Assembly: GCF_020554845.1 (NCBI RefSeq)
Contig: NZ_JAJCIA010000001.1
Location: 124,001-188,000 of the forward strand
DNA: 64,000 nt
Origin: Blautia faecis
Lineage (GTDB): Bacteria; Bacillota; Clostridia; Lachnospirales; Lachnospiraceae
Direction: 5' to 3'
Shown in pieces: positions 40,349-51,454 of the stretch. The notes under the pieces are model-generated. The model was not told the DNA's origin. It was given only the letters and a program-made list of their open reading frames with translations, and ran no database searches. Numbering within the stretch: position 1 is the first letter of the stretch; the number at the start of each line of letters is the position of its first letter. A program made the translations under genes and the position numbers.

Positions 40349-41860
40349 ATGTCGTTAGTATCTAATCTGTTTATACTATTTGTGGCGGCAAGTGTACTTA
40401 TTTACTATCTTGTCCCACGCAGATTTCAGTGGATCGTTCTTCTTGCTTTCAGTTATATCTATTACATAGCAGGCGGTCCCCGCTACGTTGTCTTTATTCT
40501 TTTTTCCACCATTGTAACCTGGCTACTGGCTCTTCTCATTGAAAAAACAGAAGGAAACGGCAATCACAAAGGTGCAAAAAAACTTTTAATTCTTGGGCTG
40601 ATTCTCAATTTCGGGATGCTTGGCGTGGTAAAGTATACCAACTTTACAATAGAGAATATCAACGCCCTGTTTCATTTACATTTAAGAGGAATTGAACTTC
40701 TGTTTCCCCTTGGAATTTCTTTCTACACATTTCAGTCTTCCGGATATCTTCTGGATGTATATTGGAAGAGATGTAAGGCAGAAAGACAGCCGTTTAAGTA
40801 TGCGCTGTTTGTATCTTATTTTCCCCAGATTTTACAGGGACCTATTGGTAGATACAGTCGTCTGGCAAACCAGCTTTATGCAGAGCACAAATTTGAAAGT
40901 CAGAATATTGTCAGAGGGTTTGAACGAATTCTCTGGGGCTTTTTTAAGAAGATGATTCTTGCAGATTGGGCTGCAGTTTTTTCAGATGCGATTTTTTGTG
41001 ATCCGGAGAAATACAATGGAGTTGCTCTGCTTGGAGTATTATTTTATCTGATTCAGATTTATGCAGATTTCTCTGGTGGAATGGATGTTGTGATCGGTAT
41101 TTCTTCTATGTTTGGAATTGAATTGGATGAGAACTTTAAAAGACCTTATTTTGCAGTATCGACTGCAGATTTCTGGCATCGCTGGCACATCACCCTTGGA
41201 ACCTGGATGAAGGATTATGTATTCTATCCGGTTACATTATCTCGTTGGATGAGTAAATTCGGTAAGAAATGCAAAAAAGTATTTGGTAAGAAAATCGGCC
41301 GTGCTATTCCAATTGGTGCAGCAAATCTGATTGTATTTTTCCTTGTGGGTATCTGGCATGGAGCTGCATGGAAATATATCGTATATGGTATGTATAATGG
41401 TATCATTATTGCATTTAGTGGAATTATGGCTGATAACTATCGCAGTTGGAAGAAAAAACTGAATATTTCCGGTAAAGAAACCTGGTATTACGTATTTACA
41501 GTAGTCAGAACGTTTATACTGGTTCTTATTGGTAATTATTTTGATCGGGCAGACAGTGTAGGACAGGCTTTTCTTATGATGAAGCAGTCCCTGACAAGTT
41601 TTGCTCCATCTCAGCTTCTTATGATTCCGGCAGGTAAACAGGGGACTGCATTTACTCCTTATGCTCTTTTGATCATTGGTGTTTTATGTGTGATTCAGTT
41701 TATTGTCAGTGTACTTCAGGAAAGAGGAGTGAAAATTCGCGAGTCTCTTGCAAAGCTTCCTTTACCTGTTACAGCTGCCATTTATTTTTGCATGCTGGTA
41801 TCCATTGGCTTGTTTGGTTCCACTGCAGTAGCGAGAGGTTTTATTTATGCACAATTTTAA
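40349..41860 (+). CDS. DltB-like MBOAT acyltransferase
   Basis: A 503-aa membrane protein with ~11 hydrophobic segments. MBOAT hallmarks: SYFPQILQGPIGRYSRL, YADFSGGMDVVIGIS, FWHRWHITLGTWMKDYVFYP and the catalytic-type His in VGIWHGAAWKYIVYG. DltB takes an aminoacyl group from a carrier protein at the inner face and passes it across the membrane to teichoic acid; AlgI-type relatives transfer acetyl groups. Neighbours (ligase, carrier, SGNH-like protein) favour the DltB role. TAGGAGAAAA precedes the ATG. Overlaps the next gene by 14 bases. Confidence 0.85.
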   Translation: MSLVSNLFILFVAASVLIYYLVPRRFQWIVLLAFSYIYYIAGGPRYVVFILFSTIVTWLLALLIEKTEGNGNHKGAKKLLILGLILNFGMLGVVKYTNFTIENINALFHLHLRGIELLFPLGISFYTFQSSGYLLDVYWKRCKAERQPFKYALFVSYFPQILQGPIGRYSRLANQLYAEHKFESQNIVRGFERILWGFFKKMILADWAAVFSDAIFCDPEKYNGVALLGVLFYLIQIYADFSGGMDVVIGISSMFGIELDENFKRPYFAVSTADFWHRWHITLGTWMKDYVFYPVTLSRWMSKFGKKCKKVFGKKIGRAIPIGAANLIVFFLVGIWHGAAWKYIVYGMYNGIIIAFSGIMADNYRSWKKKLNISGKETWYYVFTVVRTFILVLIGNYFDRADSVGQAFLMMKQSLTSFAPSQLLMIPAGKQGTAFTPYALLIIGVLCVIQFIVSVLQERGVKIRESLAKLPLPVTAAIYFCMLVSIGLFGSTAVARGFIYAQF

Positions 41861-42815
41861 GAAAATCGTAAAGACAGTACTGGTACTTGCTGTGTGTATA
41901 ACACTTCTTGTAGGATTGGATATGGCGCTTTATCCATGTACCTTTATGAGGAATGATATTCATGCAGTGGTAAATAATCAATATGATGACATTATTCTGG
42001 GAACTTCTCACGGAATGACAGATATTGATCCGGCAGTAATGGAAGAAATTACAGGAAGAACTGGTCACAATATGTGCGTTGGAGGAGAATACGTAATTGA
42101 CGCGTATCATATTGCGAAGCTGATTGCAGAGAAGCAGAAGCCTACCAGAATTATTTATGAAGTGGATCCGGAATATCTGGTTTCCAAAAAAGAAGAAGGA
42201 AACAATTATCTTCTGTTTTATCACGAGTTTCCTTTCTCAAAAGCTAAATTGGAATATTTCTGGAATTCTATTGCGGACTGCAATTTCAGAACTGTTCTGT
42301 TTCCGTGGTATGAATATTCACTTAGCTATGAGCTTGGAAAAGTAAAGGAAACTTTTTCTCAAAAATGGAATAAAGATTATGATATTTCCCATTTAAAGAG
42401 CGATACCCAGGAATACCATGAAAGTGGCCTGATTGAGCGTTATCCGGTTGATACAACCAAGCTGAAAATGCAGTCTATGAAGGATTTTACAGAAGCTCAG
42501 GTAAACCCGCAGAATATGGAATATCTTGGAAAGCTGATTGATTTTTGCACGGAAAATAATATTGAATTTGTAGCTGTAACTACTCCGATTCCAATTGACA
42601 CACTGAAAGTTTACAGTGATAATTTTAATGCGGCTTCAAAATATTTGGGAGAGTATTTTAATCAAAAAGGAATTACTTACCTGAATTTTAATACACAATA
42701 CTTCAAGGCATTTTCTCACGACTTAAGCAGTTATACGGACTATAATGGTCATATGAATGGAAATGCTGCAAAAGAGTATTCCAAAGTGTTGGCAAATATT
42801 TTAAACCAAATTTAA
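41847..42815 (+). CDS. DltD-like SGNH-fold protein
   Basis: A 322-aa protein with one N-terminal membrane anchor (VKTVLVLAVCITLLVGLDMAL) and an outside domain. DDIILGTSHGMTDIDP holds the Ser of the SGNH/DltD block I, and YTDYNGHMNGNAAKEYS near the end holds the Asp-x-x-His pair. Shorter than typical DltD (~420 aa). DltD-type proteins finish transfer of the aminoacyl group to the wall polymer. Overlaps the MBOAT gene; followed after 16 bases by the ligase. Confidence 0.75.
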   Translation: MHNFKKIVKTVLVLAVCITLLVGLDMALYPCTFMRNDIHAVVNNQYDDIILGTSHGMTDIDPAVMEEITGRTGHNMCVGGEYVIDAYHIAKLIAEKQKPTRIIYEVDPEYLVSKKEEGNNYLLFYHEFPFSKAKLEYFWNSIADCNFRTVLFPWYEYSLSYELGKVKETFSQKWNKDYDISHLKSDTQEYHESGLIERYPVDTTKLKMQSMKDFTEAQVNPQNMEYLGKLIDFCTENNIEFVAVTTPIPIDTLKVYSDNFNAASKYLGEYFNQKGITYLNFNTQYFKAFSHDLSSYTDYNGHMNGNAAKEYSKVLANILNQI

Positions 42816-42831
42816 TATATGGAGGTGTCAT

Positions 42832-44334
42832 ATGCCAAGAATTATGACAGATTTTCTGGATGATGCTGTAAAAACACATCCAAATAAAGCTGCTTTTACG
42901 GAAGAAGCAAGATCCCTTACATATAAAGAGCTTCAGGAAGAGGCTTACAGGATTGCAATGCCGATTATAAAGTCGGGATTTCGTAAGAAACCAGTAGCCC
43001 TTTATTTTGATAAATCCATTTACTGTATTTCATCAATGATGGCAGTCGCTTATAGTGGCAATTTTTATTCTGTAATTGATACGGAAATGCCGGTTGAGCG
43101 AATTAATAAAATATTTGAAGTACTTGAGCCAGAACTGGTACTTACAGACAGGAAGCATTTTGAAAATGCAAAAGAGTTTTTTTGTGAAGACAGGATTATT
43201 GTTACAGAGGAATTAAATGATTCTGAAATATTTGAAGAAATAATTGAAGAGAGTAAAGCAAAGATTCTGGAGACGGATGTGCTTTATGTCCTTTTTACTT
43301 CTGGATCGACAGGAGTTCCAAAAGGAGTAGTCACACCTCATAAAGCAATCACCAGTTACATAGTTGCATTGGTTTCAGACTATAAAATGGACGATACCTA
43401 TGTACTGGGTGTTCAGGTTCCGTTTTACTATGTTATGACGGCTCTTGATATTTATGGAACAATTGCGGCCAAAGCACATGCTTACCTGATTCCCAAAAGC
43501 AAATTTCTTTTCCCAGCTTATCTGGTTCAATATTTGTACGAAAATAAGATTAATTTACTTAGCTGGGTTCCATCTGCACTTTGCATGATAGCTAATACAA
43601 ATGCATTTTCTGTAGCAGATCTGTCAGCAATCAGACTCATTGTTTTCGGCGGTGAAGTTATGCCAATAAAACAGCTGAAGGCATGGCAGCAAGCGGTTCC
43701 GGATGCGGTATATATTAATGCATATGGTTCTACTGAGATTACAGATGGATGTACTTACTATATTGTAGACCGGGAATTTAAAGATGAAGATATCCTTCCA
43801 ATCGGCATTCCGTACAGCAATTGTGATGTTCTTGTGATTGATGAGCATGGCAATCCTATAACAGAAGGTGTTGGTGAGTTGGTTGTCAGAGGAAATTCAG
43901 TAGGATATGGATATTATAAAGATCCCGAAAAGACCGCGGAAGTATTTATTCAGAATCCACTGAATTCCTGTTATCCGGAAACAGTATATAAAATGGGCGA
44001 TCTGGTACGTTTCAATGAGTATGGTGAATTGGAGTACTATGGTCGCAAAGATTTCCAGATCAAATATATGGGAAGAAGAATTGAACTCGGCGAAATTGAG
44101 GCAAATGTAAGCAGCATTGATGGAGTAGATGAAAATTGTTGTGTATTTGATTCGGCTAAAAAGAGAATTGTGTTATTCTATTCTGGCGCAATTGACGATA
44201 AAACATTGCTAAAAACATTAAGGTCAAAATTACCGGATTATATGCAGCCAAGAAAAATCAATCATTTACCTGAAATGCCTCATAATCAGAATGGAAAAAT
44301 TAACAGAAAACTTCTGGCAACACAGATTAGCTGA
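42832..44334 (+). CDS. DltA-like amino acid:carrier protein ligase
   Basis: A 500-aa adenylation enzyme, the length of DltA. The P-loop is LFTSGSTGVPKGVVTPH, then INAYGSTEITDG (A5), YKMGDLVRFNEYGELEYYGRKDFQIKYMG split across A7-A8, and NGKINRKLL with the catalytic Lys. Residue 273 is Gly in F-G-G-E-V-M-P, where D-alanine-specific DltA has a selectivity Cys (F-C-G-E). So the amino acid used may not be D-alanine. ATGGAGGTG precedes the ATG. It would load the small carrier encoded 140 bases downstream. Confidence 0.8.
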   Translation: MPRIMTDFLDDAVKTHPNKAAFTEEARSLTYKELQEEAYRIAMPIIKSGFRKKPVALYFDKSIYCISSMMAVAYSGNFYSVIDTEMPVERINKIFEVLEPELVLTDRKHFENAKEFFCEDRIIVTEELNDSEIFEEIIEESKAKILETDVLYVLFTSGSTGVPKGVVTPHKAITSYIVALVSDYKMDDTYVLGVQVPFYYVMTALDIYGTIAAKAHAYLIPKSKFLFPAYLVQYLYENKINLLSWVPSALCMIANTNAFSVADLSAIRLIVFGGEVMPIKQLKAWQQAVPDAVYINAYGSTEITDGCTYYIVDREFKDEDILPIGIPYSNCDVLVIDEHGNPITEGVGELVVRGNSVGYGYYKDPEKTAEVFIQNPLNSCYPETVYKMGDLVRFNEYGELEYYGRKDFQIKYMGRRIELGEIEANVSSIDGVDENCCVFDSAKKRIVLFYSGAIDDKTLLKTLRSKLPDYMQPRKINHLPEMPHNQNGKINRKLLATQIS

Positions 44335-44474
44335 ACAGTAACGTATAAAGAAGTGAGCTTTCTTCGTATTGAAATGATTTAGGATTTGTGTTATGCTCGT
44401 AATTGGAAAATAAATGTATCCTGCTTCAGCAGGTATTTGTGCAAAAACGATAATTGGAAAGCGAGGAAACAAAA
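44335..44474 (+). other. Spacer between ligase and carrier genes
   Basis: 140 bases without a gene. Contains CCTGC-TTCA-GCAGG (a 5-bp hairpin), an AAGAA/TTCTT pair near 44350-44370, and a repeated TAATTGGAAA (near 44400 and 44451). Possibly a processing or internal promoter site that sets carrier level. Confidence 0.4.
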
Positions 44475-44699
44475 ATGGACAAATTAATAGAAATTCTTGA
44501 GGATATTAAGCCAGGGGTAGATTATGAAACCTGTGATACTCTGATTGATGATGGTTTGCTTGATTCTTTTGCAATTTTGTCAATTGTCAGCGAACTTCAG
44601 GATGAGTTTGATATTGCTATTACTCCGGCAGATATTATTCCGGAGAACTTTAACTCTGCAACGGCGCTTTGGGAAATGGTCTGCCGTCTGAAAGACTGA
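44475..44699 (+). CDS. DltC-like carrier protein
   Basis: ATG at 44475 follows GCGAGGAAAC. The 74-aa acidic protein has LIDDGLLDSFAILSIVSELQDEFDI; Ser31 in D-S-F is the 4'-phosphopantetheine site. Size and motif match DltC. It would carry the aminoacyl group from the ligase to the MBOAT protein. The order B-D-A-C differs from the usual A-B-C-D. Confidence 0.85.
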   Translation: MDKLIEILEDIKPGVDYETCDTLIDDGLLDSFAILSIVSELQDEFDIAITPADIIPENFNSATALWEMVCRLKD

Positions 44700-44732
44700 T
44701 TTGAATGTTGTAGTACATAAGGGGAAGAAAGT

Positions 44733-45692
44733 ATGCAAAGGATAAAAAAAATTCTTGCCATTGCCGCGATATCTGTAATGACTGTTTGCACAGTACCTGT
44801 TCAGGCAGAAAATGGAGGTGCTTCTGATACAATTCAGATTCAGCCAGTGACAGTGAAGAAAAGCGGTCTTATAAAAGAAGGTACAAAATATTTTTTCTAT
44901 GATAAGAAAGGCAATAAACTGAAAAGTAAATGGAAAACCATTCAGAAAAGACGTTACTATTTTAAAGCTGATGGAACAGCAGCAGTTGGTGGAACAAAAA
45001 TTGGAAAATACACATATGTTTTTGATCTCCAGGGAAGATTGCTCAAGCCATCAAAGTCGAAAATTGTACAAGTAGGAAAGAAATTATATTATGTAAACAA
45101 AAACGGACAGGCAATAAAAGGATTTTTCAAAATCGGAAACAAACTCTACAGAGGCGACATTAAAGGACGTCTGACAAAAAACAAAACGGTTGCAAACGTT
45201 ACCTTTAACAGCAAGGGATATGCCAAAAATGATTTAAATGCCAAACTAAAGATGAAACTTATGACTATAATTTCCAGAATTACAACTACAGAAATGAGTA
45301 AATCTGAAAAGCTTTATTCCTGTTGGCGATATCTTACCAGCAGTGGAAATTTCTATTATTCAACATACTGGCCGGATCTGAATAAAAAAGGATGGCAGCG
45401 TGAGGTTGCATATAACATGCTTACTACAGGCGGTGGAGATTGTTATGGGTTTGCCTGCACATTTGCAGCGATGGCACGAGAATTGGGATATAATCCGTAT
45501 GTAGTTCTTGGTCGCGTTTCTGGTACAAGAGATGGTGCTGCGGATGGTCTTACCAGACATGGATGGGTAATGATTGATGGAGCATATTATGATCCGGAAG
45601 CTCAGTTTGCGGGCTGGTATCGTGGTGTGTATGGTAATGGAAGTTATGATATCAATCATACAATCAGCCGCTATATAAGGTATGCTTCATAA
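44733..45692 (+). CDS. Secreted wall-binding transglutaminase-like protein
   Basis: A 319-aa protein 33 bases after the carrier gene (AAGGGGAAGAAA upstream). Signal peptide ~1-26 (KKILAIAAISVMTVCTVPVQAE), about five wall-binding repeats (~40-165), then a catalytic domain with Cys in GGGDCYGFACTFAAMARELGY, His in TRHGWVMIDG and Asp in YYDPEAQF. All triad residues are intact. Close paralogue of the protein at 36683. Location at the end of the Dlt-like operon links the two functions, possibly as envelope-modifying partners. Confidence 0.8.
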   Translation: MQRIKKILAIAAISVMTVCTVPVQAENGGASDTIQIQPVTVKKSGLIKEGTKYFFYDKKGNKLKSKWKTIQKRRYYFKADGTAAVGGTKIGKYTYVFDLQGRLLKPSKSKIVQVGKKLYYVNKNGQAIKGFFKIGNKLYRGDIKGRLTKNKTVANVTFNSKGYAKNDLNAKLKMKLMTIISRITTTEMSKSEKLYSCWRYLTSSGNFYYSTYWPDLNKKGWQREVAYNMLTTGGGDCYGFACTFAAMARELGYNPYVVLGRVSGTRDGAADGLTRHGWVMIDGAYYDPEAQFAGWYRGVYGNGSYDINHTISRYIRYAS

Positions 45693-45768
45693 AAATTTCT
45701 GTAACTGTAACATGATTATGAGATTGATCTTTTAACAGGTGCCAAATTTTATAGATTTTTTTACAATT

Positions 45769-45819
45769 CCATGGTATCATTATCTTAAATGAAGATAGTG
45801 TTTCCATGGGATTTTTTTT
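45769..45819 (+). terminator. Intrinsic terminator of the envelope operon
   Basis: CCATGG (45769-45774) pairs with CCATGG (45804-45809); ATTATCTT pairs with AAGATAGT inside, with one G-U; then eight T's (45812-45819). Confidence 0.75.
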
Positions 45820-45833
45820 GAGGTGACGTATCA

Positions 45834-46079
45834 ATGAAACAGCTAAGGGTGAATAAAATTACTGAGTATCTGGAAGCTAAGAAAAATTTTGAAAAGGATT
45901 ATATTGGAATTGAAGAGCAGGACATAGATGATATAGATACAAATTATTTTATTGCGTATGCAATTTTCTTCGTTTTGTTTTGATGAAGATGAAAATGGGC
46001 ATAAGAGTGTTATTGACGGTGTGGAAAGATTAACTACAATCCATGAGTTTGTTCAGAACAAATCATGGATGGACAATTA
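45834..46079 (+). pseudogene. Frameshifted remnant with DUF262-like motif
   Basis: ATG at 45834 opens 49 codons ending in TGA. In the next frame the sequence continues FDEDENGHKSVIDGVERL then TTIHEFVQNKSWMDN and a stop. V-I-D-G-x-x-R-L-T-T is the hallmark of DUF262/GmrSD-type nucleases of restriction systems, which normally exceed 500 residues. So this looks like a broken N-terminal fragment of a defence gene. No function expected. Confidence 0.45.
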
Positions 46080-46177
46080 GGTTGGAGATGGTAAAAAAGT
46101 ACTTGTTGGGAGAATTGGAGGTCATCCATATTAAAGAATGACGGTATAAAATTCTCACAGGATTAAGGAAAGAGAGG

Positions 46178-47602
46178 ATGTTAGTGAGTAATAGAGAGTC
46201 AGAATTTAGCAAAGTGCTCAACACGGGTGATGTTTTGGTCGTAGCATTTGGTGCTATGATTGGATGGGGATGGGTTGTGTCCTCTGGTCAGTGGATTACC
46301 AGTGGTGGAGTTCTTGGAACGGTACTTGGATTTATTATTGGCGGTATTATGATCTACTTTGTAGGTTTGTGTTATGCCGAACTGACTACCGCAATGCCGA
46401 AATGTGGTGGTGAACATGTATTTAGCTATAAGGCATTTGGCTCTATTGGAGCCTATATATGTACATGGTCTATTATTTTAAGCTACATTGGCGTTGTATG
46501 CTATGAGGCAGTATCATTTCCAACTATCCTTCAATATGTTTTTCCTAAAATAGCCAGAGGATATTTATATTCGGTTGGCGGATTTGATATATATTTTACA
46601 TGGCTGCTTATTGCAATTGGAATGGCGCTGTTAATTCTATTCCTCAATATTATTGGAATGAAGAAAGCTGCAAGATTTCAGAAAATATTAACTTGTGTAA
46701 TTGCGGCAGTAGGGATCGCACTGGTTGCAGGAGCTGCATATTCAGGAAACGTAAACAATCTTCAGAATCAGTTATTGGTTGGAGACACCAATGGCGAAAT
46801 TATTCAAAATATTGCAAAGGTCGCTATAATGACGCCTTTTTTTCTTTTTGGATTTGATGTTATACCACAGGCAGCTGAAGAAATTAATGTTCCTTTGAAA
46901 AAATTGGGGAAGATGATGATTCTTTCTATCATTATGGCGGTTTCTTTCTATGTTCTGGTTGTTCTGGCTGTTGGATATGTTATGAATGCAGGACAGATTA
47001 AGACATCGATGTCTTCCGCCACCGGCCTTGTAACTGCCGATGCAATGGGTGTTGCATTTAATAATGCTAATATGGCTAAAGTCCTGATAATTGGTGGTCT
47101 TTGCGGTATTGTTACCAGTTGGAATTCGTTCCTGATTGGCGGGAGCAGAGCTTTGTATTCGATGTCTGTTTCCTATATGCTTCCCAGGAAATTTGCTGTA
47201 CTACATAAGAAATACAATACACCTGTGAATTCATTGCTGTTAATTGGGGCATTATCAGTTATTTCCCCGTTTTTTGGCCGGTCAATGCTTGTGTGGATTG
47301 TTGATGCAGGAAATTTTGCCTGCTGTTTTGCTTATTGCATTGTATCACTGTCCTTTATAGTTTTAAGAAGGAAAGAAGCTGATATGAGGAGACCATATAA
47401 GGTAAAACACTACAAATTTGTAGGAATAGTTGCAGTTATTATGTCAGGAACCATGTCCGCCATGTATATTATTCCGGAGACGAATTGTACATTGGTCTGG
47501 CAGGAATGGATTATTGTCGGTGGATGGATTCTTTTAGGAATTATAATGGCGTATATTAGTAAAAAGAAATATGGCGATAAATTTGCGAATCTTATAGAGT
47601 GA
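46178..47602 (+). CDS. APC-family amino acid permease
   Basis: A 474-aa membrane protein with ~12 hydrophobic segments. The first helix carries VVAFGAMIGWGWVVSSGQW, the unwound substrate-binding G-x-G-type motif of APC transporters, and FFLFGFDVIPQAAEEINVP is the conserved TM6 region. Substrate cannot be read; amino acid or polyamine is typical. Start is ATG 46178 (AAAGAGAGG close by) or GTG 46184. It stands alone between two gene remnants. Confidence 0.8.
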   Translation: MLVSNRESEFSKVLNTGDVLVVAFGAMIGWGWVVSSGQWITSGGVLGTVLGFIIGGIMIYFVGLCYAELTTAMPKCGGEHVFSYKAFGSIGAYICTWSIILSYIGVVCYEAVSFPTILQYVFPKIARGYLYSVGGFDIYFTWLLIAIGMALLILFLNIIGMKKAARFQKILTCVIAAVGIALVAGAAYSGNVNNLQNQLLVGDTNGEIIQNIAKVAIMTPFFLFGFDVIPQAAEEINVPLKKLGKMMILSIIMAVSFYVLVVLAVGYVMNAGQIKTSMSSATGLVTADAMGVAFNNANMAKVLIIGGLCGIVTSWNSFLIGGSRALYSMSVSYMLPRKFAVLHKKYNTPVNSLLLIGALSVISPFFGRSMLVWIVDAGNFACCFAYCIVSLSFIVLRRKEADMRRPYKVKHYKFVGIVAVIMSGTMSAMYIIPETNCTLVWQEWIIVGGWILLGIIMAYISKKKYGDKFANLIE

Positions 47603-47638
47603 GAATAAGTTAAGTTCTATCTCGTTTTATTTATACAG

Positions 47639-48226
47639 GGGAAGAAAAATGGGAAAGAGAATGCAGGCTGGATTACCATTAAAGGGAAAAAGCTGGCATT
47701 AAATAAAAATGGAAAATTGTACACAAACCGTTGGTATAAGGGCTATTATCTTACAGCCAACGGAACAATCGCTACAAGTCAGATGGTTTCAGAGAATGTG
47801 TATGTAAATGAAGAGGGCAGGAAATGTGCCAAAGAAGAGGTACGTCTGGGAAAACTGAAGAAGAAACTCCAGTCCACCGTAAATGGGTACAGCGGCAACT
47901 GGTCTGTGTATGTGGAAAATCTGAAAACAGGGGATATTTTGTCTATTAATGAAACCAGTATGTATCCAGCCAGTGTGATCAAGCTTTTTGTTATGGAAGC
48001 AGTTTATGCCAGCGGCAATAAGAAGCGGATCAACCTGAATGGAACAGTGAAAAGTCTTCTGAACAGTATGATCACGGTCAGTGACAATGAGTGCTATAAT
48101 GAGCTTGTAAGGACACTTGGAAATGGCAGTTTTTCATCAGGGTGCAATTATATTAACAAGTATTTGAAAAAGCAGGGGTATACGGGCATAAATGGAATCA
48201 AGGAAATTTTCCAGTATAGTGTATAA
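47639..48226 (+). pseudogene. Remnant of wall-binding class A beta-lactamase-like hydrolase
   Basis: The frame is open from 47609 without a usable start or signal peptide. It encodes a wall-binding repeat region (NAGWITIKGKKLALNKNGK) and the start of a serine beta-lactamase-like domain with SVIK (S-x-x-K), SDNE (S-D-N) and GNGSFSSGCNYIN. It stops at 48226 before the K-T-G box and the last third of the domain. Both ends are therefore missing. Homologues are secreted proteins with repeats plus this domain. Confidence 0.65.
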
Positions 48227-49845
<1,619 letters not shown>

Positions 49846-49847
<2 letters not shown>

Positions 49848-49857
49848 TGTTCCGCGA
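49846..49857. repeat. Short interspersed repeat, copy 1
   Basis: AATGTTCCGCGA directly after eno. It is shared with 59105-59126 and, with changes, 50015-50037. Confidence 0.4.
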
Positions 49858-49955
49858 AGCGGTTACTAACTGCAAAGTGAACAGTGACAGATTTACGAGA
49901 TGATTTCACAGATGTAATCTACCTTATACCCCCCCTTAAGTAGTGTTATAGAAAG

Positions 49956-50000
49956 ATTCCCCTGCCAGGAAAGCGTGGTTCCATGGCAGGGGAATTTTTA
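49956..50000 (+). terminator. Intrinsic terminator after eno
   Basis: ATTCCCCTGCCA (49956-49967) pairs perfectly with TGGCAGGGGAAT (49984-49995), followed by TTTTT. It lies between converging genes and may act on both strands. Confidence 0.8.
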
Positions 50001-50014
50001 GGATTATTTATTGC

Positions 50015-50037
50015 GATTTACAGGTGATGTTCCGTGA
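50015..50037. repeat. Short interspersed repeat, copy 2
   Basis: GATTTACAGGTGATGTTCCGTGA, seen at 59105-59126 as a one-base-shorter copy with two substitutions. Both lie in intergenic DNA. Confidence 0.4.
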
Positions 50038-50077
50038 ATAATGTTACTGCAAATCGTACAATTATTTCATTCTGTTT

Positions 50078-51454
50078 TTACAGGAATACATATTTCAGAA
50101 CAAAGATAACAGCCAGTGCATACATAAGCGGGCTGATCTTTTTGTCTTTAGCTTTTCCAGTACAGACGTTGATAATAACATAAGAGATAACACCAAGTGC
50201 AATACCTTCGGAAATGCTGTACAGGAACGGCATTGCAATGATTGCGATAAATGCCGGAATCGCTTCTGTAAGGTCGTCAAAGTCGATCTTGGTAACAGAG
50301 GTCAGCATAAGGAATCCAACCACGATCAGAGCCGGAGCTGTGGCGAAGGAAGGGATTGCCAGGAAGATCGGGGAAAGGAACAGGGAAAGTGCGAACAAAA
50401 TAGCGGAAACAAGTGAAGTAAGACCTGTACGTCCGCCCTCTGCAACACCGGAAGCGCTCTCAACAAATGTGGTAACAGTAGAAGTACCGCACATAGCACC
50501 TACAGTAGTACCAACAGCATCGGAAAGAAGAGCACCTTTGATTTTTGGAAGCTTACCGTCTTTGTCCAGCATGTCTGCCTTGGAAGCAACACCGATCAGA
50601 GTTCCCAGAGTATCAAACATATCTACAAATAAGAATGCAAACATGATAACGATAAAGTCAAGTGAGAAAACTCCTGCGAAATCCATTTTCATAAAGGTAG
50701 GAGCCATACTCGGTACGGAAATTCCATTGGAAAAATCCGGGAGAAGACTGTAGAAACCTGCATCTGGATTTGGAACATAAAGTCCCACAAACTGACAGAG
50801 GATTCCAAGCGCCCATGTAATAAGGATGCCCCACAGGATACCGCCTTTTACATTCTTTACAAGAAGAATGCCGGTAACCAGTACGCCAATCAGGGCAAGA
50901 AGAACAGTGATTCCAAGATAATTGAAAGAACCATCTGACATGGAGCCCTTAAAGGAGAACATGCTTACCAGTGTGGAATCATTGTTTACAACGATTTTTG
51001 CATTCTGCAGACCAATAAATGCGATGAAAAGACCGATTCCAACAGAAACTGCGTGTTTCAGTGTCATAGGAATGGAGTTAAAAATTGCTTCACGTACATT
51101 GGTAAGGGAAAGCAGGATAAAGATGATACCTTCCACAAAAACAGCAACCAGAGCCTGCTGCCAGGAATAACCCATGCCAAGAACTACGGTATATGCAAAG
51201 TATGCATTCAGTCCCATACCGGGTGCCAGGACAAACGGGTAATTGGATAACAGTGCCATCAGGCAGGTTGCAATGAAGGATGAAAGTGCAGTAGCAGTAA
51301 AGACTGCACCGCGGTCCATTCCGGCAGCGGAAAGGATGTTGGGATTGACAGCGAGGATGTAAGCCATGGTCATGAATGTGGTAATACCGGCCATGATTTC
51401 GGTCTTCACGTCAGTGTGGTTTTCCTTCAGGTGAAAAAGTTTTTCAAGGTTCAT
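50078..51454 (-). CDS. NCS2-type purine permease (AzgA/PbuG-like)
   Basis: A 458-aa membrane transporter. The sequence begins NLEKLFHLKENHTDVKTEI and has MAGITTFMTMAYILAVNP and PGMGLNAYFAYTVV, diagnostic for the AzgA-like branch that imports adenine, guanine or hypoxanthine with protons. GTSTVTTFVESASGVAEGGRTGLT is the conserved second half-site. Complete. GAAGGGGGTAC precedes the ATG on the minus strand. A CGGCA/TGCCG hairpin lies in its leader; no purine riboswitch was found. Confidence 0.9.
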   Translation of the reverse strand: MNLEKLFHLKENHTDVKTEIMAGITTFMTMAYILAVNPNILSAAGMDRGAVFTATALSSFIATCLMALLSNYPFVLAPGMGLNAYFAYTVVLGMGYSWQQALVAVFVEGIIFILLSLTNVREAIFNSIPMTLKHAVSVGIGLFIAFIGLQNAKIVVNNDSTLVSMFSFKGSMSDGSFNYLGITVLLALIGVLVTGILLVKNVKGGILWGILITWALGILCQFVGLYVPNPDAGFYSLLPDFSNGISVPSMAPTFMKMDFAGVFSLDFIVIMFAFLFVDMFDTLGTLIGVASKADMLDKDGKLPKIKGALLSDAVGTTVGAMCGTSTVTTFVESASGVAEGGRTGLTSLVSAILFALSLFLSPIFLAIPSFATAPALIVVGFLMLTSVTKIDFDDLTEAIPAFIAIIAMPFLYSISEGIALGVISYVIINVCTGKAKDKKISPLMYALAVIFVLKYVFL

